Source: Vibrio alfacsensis
GTDB taxonomy: Bacteria; Pseudomonadota; Gammaproteobacteria; Enterobacterales; Vibrionaceae
NCBI RefSeq assembly: GCF_003544875.1
Contig: NZ_CP032093.1
Location: 1,550,001 to 1,614,000, forward strand
Direction of reading: 5' to 3'
Length of the DNA stretch: 64,000 nucleotides
In this document: piece after piece, positions 36,597 to 45,803 of the stretch
Position numbering within the stretch: position 1 is the stretch's first letter
How the letters are laid out: every line of letters begins with the position of its first letter
Made by a program: the position numbers and the translations under genes
Notes under the pieces: generated by a model
Told to the model about the DNA's origin: nothing
The model's input: only the letters and a program-made list of their open reading frames with translations
Database searches by the model: none

Positions 36597-38190
36597 TTAG
36601 CCTACGATACCACGAGACGCAAGGAACTCTGAGTAAGTACCCTTAAAGTCTGTGATTTTGCCATCGCGGATTTCAATGATACGCGTAGCTAGCGAGTCTA
36701 CGAATACACGGTCGTGCGATACGAAGAACAGAGTGCCTTTGTATTGCTCTAGTGCCGTGTTTAGAGATTCGATCGATTCCATATCCATGTGGTTGGTTGG
36801 TTCGTCCATTAGCAGCATGTTTGGTTTGTGCATCATTAGCTTACCAAGAAGCATACGACCTTGCTCACCACCAGACAGTACTTTCACAGACTTCTTAATG
36901 TCATCTTGGCCAAACAACATACGACCTAGGAAGCTACGGACCACTTGCTCGTCATCGCCCTCTTGACGCCATTGACCCATCCAATCTGTTAGGTTTAGGT
37001 CTTCTTCAAACTCATGAGCGTGATCTTGCGCGTAGTAACCGATGTTTGCATTTTCAGACCATTTGAACTCACCAGTACGTGGCTCTAGTACACCAGCAAG
37101 CGTGTTTAGTAGGGTTGTTTTACCCACACCGTTCTCACCGATGATAGCAACACGCTCACCTACTTCGAAAATCGCATTGAAGTTTGCAAACAAGTCGTCT
37201 TCAAAACCTTGGCTTAGGTTTTCAACAATCAGAGCGTTACGGAATAGCTCTTTAGACTGTTCAAAACGAATGAATGGGTTTTGACGGCTCGACGCTTTCA
37301 CTTCATCAAGTTTGATCTTGTCGATTTGCTTAGCACGAGAGGTTGCTTGTTTTGCCTTTGATGCGTTTGCTGAGAAACGCGCAACGAACGTTTGAAGTTC
37401 AGCGATTTGTGCTTTCTTCTTCGCGTTGTCGCTTAATAGACGTTCACGAGCTTGAGAAGCCGCCGTCATGTACTCATCATAGTTACCTGGGTAAACACGT
37501 AGCTCACCGTAATCTAAGTCAGCCATGTGCGTACATACTGAGTTTAGGAAGTGACGGTCGTGCGAGATGATGATCATGGTGCAGTTACGTGCGTTAAGCG
37601 TGTCTTCCAACCAACGGATCGTATCCATATCCAAGTTGTTGGTTGGTTCGTCTAGTAACATTACGTCTGGATCAGCAAACAGAACCTGAGCTAGAAGCAC
37701 ACGAAGTTTCCAACCTGGAGCGACTTCACTCATTAGGCCGAAGTGTTGCTCCATTGGAATACCCACAGCAAGAAGAAGCTCACCTGCTTTCGCTTCTGCC
37801 ATGTAACCGTCCATTTCAGCAAACTCTACTTCTAGGTCCGCAACTTTCATGCCGTCTTCTTCGCTCATTTCTGGCAAAGAGTAGATACGGTCACGCTCTT
37901 GCTTCACTTCCCATAGTTCTTTATGACCCATGATTACCGTATCGATAACCGTGAACTCTTCATAAGCGAACTGGTCTTGGTTCAGTTTTGCAACGCGCTC
38001 GTTTGGATCGTAGCTTACGTTACCGCTAGTTTGCTCTAGCTCACCGCTCAAGATCTTCATAAAGGTTGATTTACCACAACCGTTAGCCCCGATTAAGCCG
38101 TAGCGGTTACGCTTCGCCAAACTTAACTGAGATGTTTTCAAATAGCGGCTTAGCGCCAAATTGTTGAGTAATATTCGCTGTGGAAATCAA
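36597..38190 (-). CDS. ybiT: ABC-F family ATPase YbiT (frameshifted as sequenced)
   Basis: About 530 residues. Two ABC domains in one chain without TM: Walker [10 protein letters not shown] and GENGVGKTT, signatures [14 protein letters not shown] and LSGGEQGRM, Walker [13 protein letters not shown] and [12 protein letters not shown], with a linker ([19 protein letters not shown]). ABC-F proteins act on the ribosome. Collinear with E. coli YbiT. The first 25 codons are in another frame: from TTG 38190 (with AAGGTAAAGG upstream) it reads [25 protein letters not shown], then an extra C near 38122 breaks the frame just before [10 protein letters not shown]. Confidence 0.88.
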
Positions 38191-38598
38191 AACCTTTACC
38201 TTAGCAATTCAAGTTTATTGGGAAAAACCGCGCAACGTTACTGCTTAAGGCTACTTACTGCAAGTTTTGTTTTATTAATTAGTGAGAAAAACCATCTTCC
38301 CGACCGTATTTTTGAGAATTCGCTAACAAAAGTACGTACTTTTGTATAAAACCAACCTCTCATCTCAAGTTTGATACAGGCACTTACCTATGACACAGGC
38401 CTGACATAATTGTTCGCTTGATTCTTATAGTGCGACCTTTCCATTCATTCTGTATGCAATCTTATTACTGCCCACCTTATTGCTTTAATGCGCTCATTAA
38501 GCGGATCGCAATATTCTCCTGCAGTAACTTACGAAAACTCGCATATGGCAATAAAACAACTACACTAACTCTAACCTTATAAGTTTTAAGAGAATTTT
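38191..38598. other. intergenic region between ybiT and the MscS-linked operon
   Basis: 408 bases, divergent promoters expected for both flanking genes. No ORF, hairpin or operator stands out. Confidence 0.35.
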
Positions 38599-40944
38599 AT
38601 GCATTCTATGGTGCGCTTTTTAATGTTAATTGGCCTCGTACTTTCTTTGCCGGCTCATGCAAAGTGGGAGTATGAATTTCAGCCAGAGCCTCAAGTACAA
38701 CCCGTAGCACAAGAAATTGCTCAGGAAATAAATCAATTACCTGAGCAATTATTCATGTCTGACCGTGATAAACGTAAAGTCAATCAACTGCTAAACGCTG
38801 TTATTCACGAACAGCGTAAACAAACTCTGATTTTCGATGAGCGCTTAAATACCTTTCGTGAATCAGGTGGTGATAAGGAGTGGTTCGATACTCAATCTGC
38901 GCATTTAACCCTTAACAGTCTTGGGCAAAGTAAAGAGCACCTATTAGAGTTAGCGGACCCTATAACGCATGACAAACTCACCGGATTCGGCCCTTATGGT
39001 GTGACTCAATTTAAACAGGAGTGGCATCAAACCAAACTTAACGCCGAGTACTTACTGTACTTCCAAGTTCGTTCGTTCCAATCTCTGGTTCAAGAGATCC
39101 TTATTTCACCGATCCCTGTGGTGTGGGCAGGAATTAAAGTACTGTTCATCTATTTTGGTTTGGTGTGGTGGTTAACCAATAGTAAACGCATCATTACCCT
39201 GTTTCGAGAAACCCAACTCGATAATGTCGCCAAGCCCCCAATTTGGGTTCGCATGATTTGGTACATCAGCCGAGCGCATCGCGCAATTGCTTGGCTGATT
39301 GCGATTACACTCTCGCTTCGCGTACTTTCACAGATCCCAAGTTTGCAGCACCTAATTATTCTAGAAATTTTTACTTGGTGGGTATTAGGCGGATCTATTG
39401 CGATCAGCTTTATTCTGGAGTTTGCTTATCGTAACAGTCGCAGTACTAGCCAAGAAGTCATCGCCCTGCGCCTTTCAACCATTCGTCGCTATGTATGGAG
39501 CGCTATCGTGGCGGGTGTCATTCTTCAAATATCCGTTCGCACACTTGGCAAAGGCACCATTTACTCTTGGATTTACAGCGCACTGTTTTTCTGGTTTGTG
39601 TTGGTGACGCTATCAGTGTTGCGTCTATGGCGGAAGAAAGTCTTCGAAGTCGCAGAGAAGCTCTCTGAACGTCCAGTTTGGGTGAACTGGTCTATTCGCC
39701 GCAAAGACACTTTGTTCTTAAGCATCATCGGTACAGCAATTTGTGCGGTGTGGATTACGCTGCATAGCTTTAAACATCGTATCGTCGCCATGCTCTCTAA
39801 TTACACCATGTTTAGCCAAGCATTGGCGTACTTATTCCGTATCGAAGTCGCCAAACAAACCGGCAATAACGGTACTGACACCAATCTAGTGCGCATTAAA
39901 GGTGATCAAGCGTTCGAATATGTTCTACCAGGTAGCGAAAACAGTGAATTGGTCGAGTACGCCTCAGATGAACTTAAACAGCTTTCGAAGTATCTACTGA
40001 CAGACAGCCCCGCAGTGTGTGTTATTTCAGGTGAGCGAGGCATTGGCACAACCACATTCTTGCGTACGATCTTGAGTAAAGTTAAAAATGCCGAGCCACT
40101 TTATTTAAACTGCCCCTATGCCGGTTACAACGAGTTACTGAAAGAGTTAGCAACCTATTTAGGCCTGGAACAAGAAGCCACGGAGATACAGGTTCTTGCT
40201 CATCTACGCAAAAGTGACACGCCGTATCTCATTGCGGTTGATAATGCGCAGCGTCTAGTAAAGCCCATGGTTGGAGGGCTAAGCGGTTTAATCAAGCTGA
40301 CTAACTTACTTCGTCGATCTAAAAAGAATCATCGCGTGGTTATCGCTATTGAAAAAGCGAGTTGGCGCTTTGTCGATCGTGCTCGCGGAGAGCGTCTTCT
40401 ATTTGATTGGGTTGAGTTTATGCCTCGTTGGAGTGAAAAACAGCTTTGTGCGCTCTTTGATAGCCGAATTAACCAAGAAGTAGAAAATCCAGTGACGTTT
40501 GATGGTTTGGTGGTTCCAAAGCAATGGGACCAAGAGGAGATCACCGAAGAAGAGCGTGCTAAACAAGGTTTCTATCGCATTCTTTGGCATTACGCTGATG
40601 GTAACCCTACGGTTGCTTTGCGTTTCTTCCGACTCTCTCTTCGTCAAAATAAAGAGACACAACACGTGGTGGTGCGTTTATTCCATGCTCCAGAGTCACA
40701 AGAACTAGAAAAAATGCCGAAACCCATGTTAGCCGTGCTTCGCTCCATTGTTCAGCTCGAAGTCGCGTCGCCAGAAGAACTGTCGGACTGTACTCAGCTT
40801 AGTATTGCAGAAGTCATTGGCACTCTTCGCTACTTTCAAAGCCGTGGTTTTATTGAGTGGGGAGAAGACAAAGCTCGTGTTTCTGACCATTGGTTCCGCC
40901 ACATTACCAACGTTCTTGACCGTCAACATTTATTGGTGAAATAA
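38599..40944 (+). CDS. multi-TM protein with a degenerate AAA/STAND-type P-loop domain
   Basis: 781 residues. Signal peptide at 1-21 (ending PAHA), a periplasmic helical domain (about 22-175), about six TM helices to residue 395 (for example VVWAGIKVLFIYFGLVWWL and WWVLGGSIAISFILEFAY), then a cytoplasmic NTPase-like domain and a C-terminal winged-helix-like part. Walker A is GERGIGTTT at 478-486: Thr484 stands where Lys is expected. Walker B is LIAVDNAQ with Asp548-Asn549 instead of Asp-Glu. It may therefore bind nucleotide weakly and not hydrolyse it. The stop is two bases before mscS, so the two are made together. I do not know a named family; a role in gating or sensing for the channel is inference. 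Confidence 0.75.
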   Translation: MHSMVRFLMLIGLVLSLPAHAKWEYEFQPEPQVQPVAQEIAQEINQLPEQLFMSDRDKRKVNQLLNAVIHEQRKQTLIFDERLNTFRESGGDKEWFDTQSAHLTLNSLGQSKEHLLELADPITHDKLTGFGPYGVTQFKQEWHQTKLNAEYLLYFQVRSFQSLVQEILISPIPVVWAGIKVLFIYFGLVWWLTNSKRIITLFRETQLDNVAKPPIWVRMIWYISRAHRAIAWLIAITLSLRVLSQIPSLQHLIILEIFTWWVLGGSIAISFILEFAYRNSRSTSQEVIALRLSTIRRYVWSAIVAGVILQISVRTLGKGTIYSWIYSALFFWFVLVTLSVLRLWRKKVFEVAEKLSERPVWVNWSIRRKDTLFLSIIGTAICAVWITLHSFKHRIVAMLSNYTMFSQALAYLFRIEVAKQTGNNGTDTNLVRIKGDQAFEYVLPGSENSELVEYASDELKQLSKYLLTDSPAVCVISGERGIGTTTFLRTILSKVKNAEPLYLNCPYAGYNELLKELATYLGLEQEATEIQVLAHLRKSDTPYLIAVDNAQRLVKPMVGGLSGLIKLTNLLRRSKKNHRVVIAIEKASWRFVDRARGERLLFDWVEFMPRWSEKQLCALFDSRINQEVENPVTFDGLVVPKQWDQEEITEEERAKQGFYRILWHYADGNPTVALRFFRLSLRQNKETQHVVVRLFHAPESQELEKMPKPMLAVLRSIVQLEVASPEELSDCTQLSIAEVIGTLRYFQSRGFIEWGEDKARVSDHWFRHITNVLDRQHLLVK

Positions 40945-40946
40945 CG

Positions 40947-41825
40947 ATGAAAAAACTACTCACCGTATTCGCTCTATCAGTATTGAGCACTTCCACTTTC
41001 GCCTCGGAAGAAATCGCGAGTGTGGACAATATCTCGCAAATCGCAAGCTTGATCCGTTGGAGTGGCGTGTTCTTTTCTATTATCGTCATTGCATGTACTT
41101 GGCTGTTACTTAAATTCATGAGTTCGATGGTAGAGAGCATCGGTAGCCAGTTTGTGCAATATCGAATGGTGCTGCAAAAACTGCAATCGTTCTTGCAATT
41201 CTTTATCTATTTAACCGCAGGCTCTGTCGTATTTATGATGAGCTTTCGCATCAATGACCAAATCCTCGCATTGATTGGCGGTACGCTGGCCGTTTCCGTT
41301 GGTTTTGCGATGAAAGACCTCGCAGCATCATTCATCGCGGGGATGACCGTGATGGTTGACCGTCCGTTTCAAGTTGGTGACCGCGTCACGTTTGAGGGGA
41401 ACTACGGCGATGTGATTGCAATTGGTTTGCGCTCGGTCCGTATGCGTACGTTAACCGATGACATCATTACTATTCCGAACAACAAATTCTTAAGCGAAGT
41501 GGTTGTCAGTGGTAACTACGGTGCTTTGGATATGCAGGTTGTGATTCCGTTTTATGTCGGGATGAATGAAGACATAACCCTTGCCCGTGATCTCATTCAG
41601 GAAGCCGCCTCTTCAAGTCGCTATATCCACCTACCAAAGCCAGTAACGGTATTAGTGAAGCAGACGATTACCGATAACTACCTTGCGATTCAACTAACCT
41701 GTAAAGCATACGTAGTCGATACCGCATACGAGAAGCTGTTTGAAACTGACATTACCTTACGTGTAATGAAAGAGTTTAAGAAGCACGGTATCAACCCACC
41801 GAAAATTGCTGTGCATACGGGATAA
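40947..41825 (+). CDS. MscS-family mechanosensitive channel
   Basis: 292 residues. Signal peptide (MKKLLTVFALSVLSTSTFA), two TM helices (VFFSIIVIACTWLLLKFM and FLQFFIYLTAGSVVFMMSF), and the pore helix ALIGGTLAVSVGFAMKDLAASFIAG in the Gly/Ala-rich MscS style. The beta domain has VDRPFQVGDRVTFEGNYGDV and ITIPNNKFLSEVVVSG. It opens under membrane tension to release solutes. Unusually tight linkage to the P-loop membrane gene upstream suggests a channel with a partner. Confidence 0.88.
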   Translation: MKKLLTVFALSVLSTSTFASEEIASVDNISQIASLIRWSGVFFSIIVIACTWLLLKFMSSMVESIGSQFVQYRMVLQKLQSFLQFFIYLTAGSVVFMMSFRINDQILALIGGTLAVSVGFAMKDLAASFIAGMTVMVDRPFQVGDRVTFEGNYGDVIAIGLRSVRMRTLTDDIITIPNNKFLSEVVVSGNYGALDMQVVIPFYVGMNEDITLARDLIQEAASSSRYIHLPKPVTVLVKQTITDNYLAIQLTCKAYVVDTAYEKLFETDITLRVMKEFKKHGINPPKIAVHTG

Positions 41826-41880
41826 ATGGGCACTACTGCTTATTAACCTCATAAACCTCAGCAACCGATTAGTCGATACT

Positions 41881-41911
41881 AAAAGGGTCAGTGATAACAC
41901 TGACCCTTTTT
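41881..41911. terminator. terminator between mscS and the kinase
   Basis: AAAAGGGTCAGTG / CACTGACCCTTTT, 13-bp perfect stem, ATAA loop, tails suited to both strands. Confidence 0.85.
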
Positions 41912-41962
41912 CTTATCATTTTTCTGTGTGGCGATGTCAAAATATCTGGTGCTAACAACAAG

Positions 41963-43999
41963 TTAAGCGATATTGGTCACTTCAAGTAGCAGCTCGGCTT
42001 TCTTCGGCAGGTAGATACTGAACGTACTTCCCTTGCCCCATTCCGACACCGCTTTTAACTCACCGCCAGTTTGGCTCAAAATACTTTGTGAAACGGATAA
42101 CCCAAGGCCTGTACCATCTCGTTTGGTGGTATAAAACGGCGAGAAAATACGGCTTAAGTTTTCTGGTTTGATACCACAACCCTCATCGGTAACATGAATC
42201 ACCGTGCCTTTGATGTCGCCGTCTTCAATCCAATCTTCGCTGATAACAGTCAACTTACCTTGACCATCCATAGCATGAATCGCATTCATTTGCAGGTTCA
42301 CCAGTATTTGCAATAAATGATGGCGATTTACCTCTACTGGTGTATGGGCCTGCAAGAGCGTGACAAACTCTATGTCTCGCTTCTTGGTACCCGTTTTCAC
42401 CAAGGTGATACTCTCGTCGACAATTGGGTTGACGTGTTGCCATGTTATTTCATCCTGTACACCACCTTGACGACTGTACTGCAACAAACTTCGCGTGATA
42501 TTACGAATACGGTCAATCTGGGTATGAATAGCATCCAGCTCTTCTTGAACACGTTGGGCATCTTCTCCTAACTCAAACTGGATCAACTCTACATTGCCCA
42601 GTATCACTGCACTCGGATTGTTGATCTCATGTGCAATACCAGCCGTTAGTTCGCCTAATGCAGCCAGCTTCTCATGTACAACCAACTTGTTCCGAGTCTG
42701 GTTGAGCAATTGGATATGTAACTCTAGCTCTGCGGTTTTTTCTTCAAGACTCGCCGTACGTTTCTGAACTTTTCTCTCTAGCTCGTTTGCCGCAAATTGA
42801 AGTTCATTTTTACGCTGCCTTAGTAGGTCCAGCATGTTGTCAAACTGCTTCGCTAGTTGTGCTAACTCATGCTCATCGTCAAGATCCAGTGGTCCAATGC
42901 GTGTTTCTTTCCCCAATTGAATCATCTTAACAACGCGATGAATGTGTTCGATCGGATTAAATAACTCTCTAGAGCCACGATAAACCATGACTCCAGAAAT
43001 AAAGAGCAACAGGACAGTAATGACACTAATTTCAACAATGTTTGTCATGTACGCTTTCACAAATGGCCACATCAAGTAACCGGTATAAAGCATGCCAATA
43101 ACATTGTCGTATTGGTCTTTGATTGGCTGATACGCGGTGATATACCAAGCGTCATACACATAAGCACGATCGACCCATTGCTTACCCTCTGCCAGCACCT
43201 GGTCGTACACCTCACTACTCACTCGCGTACCAACCGCACGACCCACACGTTGGTCACTGTCCAGTGGTACGTTGGTGCTCACACGTAAATCATCCAAAAA
43301 TACGGTAATTGTGCCTACAGGACGGAGTAAATCTTGATCGCCCAGATAGATAAGGTCGCGAATTTGGTCTACCAACATCGTGCTGTTGTTTAGCAATATC
43401 CCCCCATCCAAGAAGCCGATCAAATCATTCGCTTGATTGTATACCGGAATCACTGTGCGACTCACAAGACCGCGCACTTCTACGCTTCCATCTTTAAGAA
43501 TCGGCACTTCTGCACGTTTCGCCAGATCTGGGTCTAACCGCTCTAACTCCGCTTTATCTAGCACATCGAAGAATGATTCCCGCTTAGTGAGATCCATAAA
43601 ACGAAATTTGTTTTCTATTGAATCAACACGTTGGAAAGACAGGAAATCCAAATCGTAACGTTTCTTTTGCTCTGTCACCCACGGCTGAAGCTTCGTCTGA
43701 GGGAGATTTTGGTTAATGCGCGCCCTAAAATCATAAGACTCAGCAAATGACTTAACGTAATTCGCCTGCTTTTGCTGTAGTAAGGTAATACTATTGCTGG
43801 CCACGCCTAGACGTTCAGACACATCGAGCAATGCGTTTTGCCATGTATAGTGAATCGACCAATAAATCGTAATTCCAATCAGTGCAATAAGCGTCAAAAA
43901 AATAGGCGCGGAGGTAAGAATCAATAAGCGATATCTCACCATAGTCCTAAAACGGTGTGTCCACTTGGTCACGCTTTTACTCTGCCAACTATTCGGCAT
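41963..43999 (-). CDS. membrane sensor histidine kinase with periplasmic Cache-type domain
   Basis: 678 residues. TM1 (LLILTSAPIFLTLIALIGITIYW), a periplasmic region of about 260 residues that looks like a Cache sensor (FLDGGILLNNSTMLVDQIRD, DAWYITAYQPIKDQYDNVIGMLYTGYL), TM2 (ISVITVLLLFISGVMVY), a HAMP linker, a coiled coil, HisKA with LGELTAGIAHEINNPSAVILG (phospho-His) and HATPase motifs NLQMNAIHAM, DEGCGIKP and GTGLGLSVS. It is paired with the sigma54 activator, which it overlaps by 11 bases. The ligand is unknown; formate, tungstate or molybdate are guesses from context. Confidence 0.9.
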   Translation of the reverse strand: MPNSWQSKSVTKWTHRFRTMVRYRLLILTSAPIFLTLIALIGITIYWSIHYTWQNALLDVSERLGVASNSITLLQQKQANYVKSFAESYDFRARINQNLPQTKLQPWVTEQKKRYDLDFLSFQRVDSIENKFRFMDLTKRESFFDVLDKAELERLDPDLAKRAEVPILKDGSVEVRGLVSRTVIPVYNQANDLIGFLDGGILLNNSTMLVDQIRDLIYLGDQDLLRPVGTITVFLDDLRVSTNVPLDSDQRVGRAVGTRVSSEVYDQVLAEGKQWVDRAYVYDAWYITAYQPIKDQYDNVIGMLYTGYLMWPFVKAYMTNIVEISVITVLLLFISGVMVYRGSRELFNPIEHIHRVVKMIQLGKETRIGPLDLDDEHELAQLAKQFDNMLDLLRQRKNELQFAANELERKVQKRTASLEEKTAELELHIQLLNQTRNKLVVHEKLAALGELTAGIAHEINNPSAVILGNVELIQFELGEDAQRVQEELDAIHTQIDRIRNITRSLLQYSRQGGVQDEITWQHVNPIVDESITLVKTGTKKRDIEFVTLLQAHTPVEVNRHHLLQILVNLQMNAIHAMDGQGKLTVISEDWIEDGDIKGTVIHVTDEGCGIKPENLSRIFSPFYTTKRDGTGLGLSVSQSILSQTGGELKAVSEWGKGSTFSIYLPKKAELLLEVTNIA

Positions 44000-45440
44000 A
44001 TCCCTCGTCCTCAGAATCCCATTCTTTGTACTTGCGTTCTAACGTCTTACGCGCGACGCCCAAATCGCGTGCGGCTGCCGATTTATTACCATCATGGAGG
44101 TTTACAATCTGTTGAATGTGCGCCTTTTCTACGTCTTTTAAAGTCCATGTGTTGGGATAGCCCTCGCCTGAATGTTCTGAGAGTTCGATACTCTTCGGTT
44201 GAACATCGTTCTGTTCTGTTTGGTTAGGCGCATTTGTGATTACTGGTTTACCACCGAGTTCACGCCAATGGTGTGCAGGCGGTTTGCCTAATAAGATACA
44301 GCGCTCTATTAGGTTTTTAAGCTCACGTATGTTGCCCGGCCATTCATATTCACTCATGGCTTCCATATCTTCGTGTGCCCACTTTGGTGCTTGCATACCC
44401 AATTCACGGGTCAGCATATTGCTAAAGTAAGGAACCAGATCGAAAAGATCGGCTTTTCGTTCACGTAATGGCGTGACTTCAATTTTAAGCACGTTCAAAC
44501 GGTAGTAAAGATCGCTACGAAAATGCCCTTTATTCACTTCTTCTTGCAGATTTCGGTTAGTTGCGGCGACGATTCGGACATCAATACTGATCTCTTTTTC
44601 AGAACCAACCGGACGAATAGTACGTTGCTCTAACACTCGCAATAGAGAAGCTTGCATGGATAGCGGCATCTCACCAATTTCATCCAAAAACAAAGTACCG
44701 CCGTTCGCTACGCGAAACAGACCTTCACGTGACTTCTTCGCACCTGTAAATGCACCAGAAGTATGGCCAAACAACTCACTCTCAAGAAGCTCAGGGGCAA
44801 TTGCGCCACAGTTCAACGGAACAAAAGGGCCAGAACGTCCGCTCGCTTGGTGGATGCCTCGAGCCACTAACTCTTTACCTGTTCCCGACTCACCCTCAAC
44901 CAAAACGGAAGCACGCGATGGTGCAAATTGAGTAATAAGCTGCTTTAGTTCATGGGTTTTATCGGAGCTGCCAATGATTTCTGAATTGTTGTAGCGCTGA
45001 TAATCACGCTTCATGACATATTGCATGCGTTCATTCAAGCGACGATCCATGCATCGACTAACGGCTTTAAGCATTTGCTCTAAGTTAAAGGGTTTAAGGA
45101 TAAAATCTGATGCCCCCAACTGAAGTGCTCGGATAGCGATTTCTAGATCCGCATAACCAGTCATAAAAATAACATCGGCGCGTTTGTCGTCATCTTCAAA
45201 CGCTTCTTCCCATTCAATCCCTGAACGACCTGGTAAATTGATATCTAACAGGATCAAATCGTAATGGCGTGCACAACGTAATACTTCAGCTTCTTCAATG
45301 CTTCCTGCAGTATCAACTTGCGAAAATAGCTTACCCAGAGCCTTTTTCAGGATAGCTTGCATACCGAGTTCGTCATCGACGACGAGTACTGAAAATGCGT
45401 TATATTGTTGGTTTGTACTAATATGGGATTGAGTAGACAT
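43989..45440 (-). CDS. sigma54-dependent response regulator (REC-AAA-HTH)
   Basis: 483 residues. Receiver domain at 15-130 (VLVVDDELGMQAI, phospho-Asp in LILLDINLPGRSG, Lys in LKPFN). AAA domain: GESGTGKE, ELFGHTSGAFTGAKK (GAFTGA contacts sigma54), GGTLFLDEIGEMP, YRLNVLKIEVTPLR. C-terminal Fis-type HTH KSAAARDLGVARKTLERKYKEW. It activates sigma54 promoters; likely targets are the divergent tupABC operon and the formate dehydrogenase operon, both with sigma54 promoters and shared dyads. Confidence 0.92.
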   Translation of the reverse strand: MSTQSHISTNQQYNAFSVLVVDDELGMQAILKKALGKLFSQVDTAGSIEEAEVLRCARHYDLILLDINLPGRSGIEWEEAFEDDDKRADVIFMTGYADLEIAIRALQLGASDFILKPFNLEQMLKAVSRCMDRRLNERMQYVMKRDYQRYNNSEIIGSSDKTHELKQLITQFAPSRASVLVEGESGTGKELVARGIHQASGRSGPFVPLNCGAIAPELLESELFGHTSGAFTGAKKSREGLFRVANGGTLFLDEIGEMPLSMQASLLRVLEQRTIRPVGSEKEISIDVRIVAATNRNLQEEVNKGHFRSDLYYRLNVLKIEVTPLRERKADLFDLVPYFSNMLTRELGMQAPKWAHEDMEAMSEYEWPGNIRELKNLIERCILLGKPPAHHWRELGGKPVITNAPNQTEQNDVQPKSIELSEHSGEGYPNTWTLKDVEKAHIQQIVNLHDGNKSAAARDLGVARKTLERKYKEWDSEDEGYAE

Positions 45441-45463
45441 ATTTACCCCAGTTGGATTCAGAT

Positions 45464-45478
45464 GGGACAGAGTGTACC
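45464..45478. promoter_or_regulatory. candidate activator site 1 for tupA
   Basis: GGGACA-GAG-TGTACC, an almost perfect 6-3-6 dyad, about 142-156 bases upstream of the predicted tupA start, a normal distance for a sigma54 activator. It also lies just upstream of the regulator's own gene. Confidence 0.5.
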
Positions 45479-45508
45479 AAGTTTGAGTCGAGACACCCTA
45501 CAAAAAGT

Positions 45509-45523
45509 GCGACATTTTGTACC
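45509..45523. promoter_or_regulatory. candidate activator site 2 for tupA
   Basis: GCGACA-TTT-TGTACC, same dyad with one mismatch, 45 bases from site 1. It overlaps another inverted repeat, TACAAAA-N9-TTTTGTA at 45499-45521. Confidence 0.5.
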
Positions 45524-45593
45524 AACTCCAGTTTTTATGCAAATAAGTCCATGAATTAGCGCATAAATCCAACCTTTTTCGCTTGTAAAATGT

Positions 45594-45609
45594 TGGCATC
45601 TTGTTTGCT
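45594..45609 (+). promoter_or_regulatory. sigma54 promoter of tupABC
   Basis: TGGCAT-CTTGT-TTGCT: consensus -24/-12 with ten bases between GG and GC. Predicted transcription start about 45620, at the edge of the structured leader. Confidence 0.75.
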
Positions 45610-45622
45610 ATAGGAAGATTCG

Positions 45623-45713
45623 AAGTGACCTCAGGATGCGGGACTGCTTTTGGCACGATAAACCGTGCTTAGGGGGTAATACCCAGCCACATTCTCTCAC
45701 CCTAAGGTGACTT
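45623..45713 (+). ncRNA. structured tupA leader, possible cofactor or metal riboswitch
   Basis: AAGTGACCTCAGG (45623-45635) pairs with CCTAAGGTGACTT (45701-45713): 11 pairs with two symmetric mismatches. Inside are hairpins GCAC/GTGC (45653-45668) and GGGT/ACCC (45674-45684). It starts two or three bases after the predicted start and precedes tungstate-uptake and molybdopterin genes. The known Moco riboswitch class regulates such genes, but I could not match its consensus, so class is open. Confidence 0.4.
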
Positions 45714-45803
45714 GTAATTTGAGCGCGCTCTGACGCTCTGGCGACTTCTTCAGTTTATCTAGACTCTAGAAGCCAAAAATCATTGGAAAGGAAACAAATA
45801 AAA

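Noticed and set aside
45650..45669. Second TGGCAC motif as a sigma54 promoter
   Set aside because: TGGCAC is followed by GC only 13 bases after GG instead of 10; it belongs to the GCAC/GTGC hairpin of the leader.
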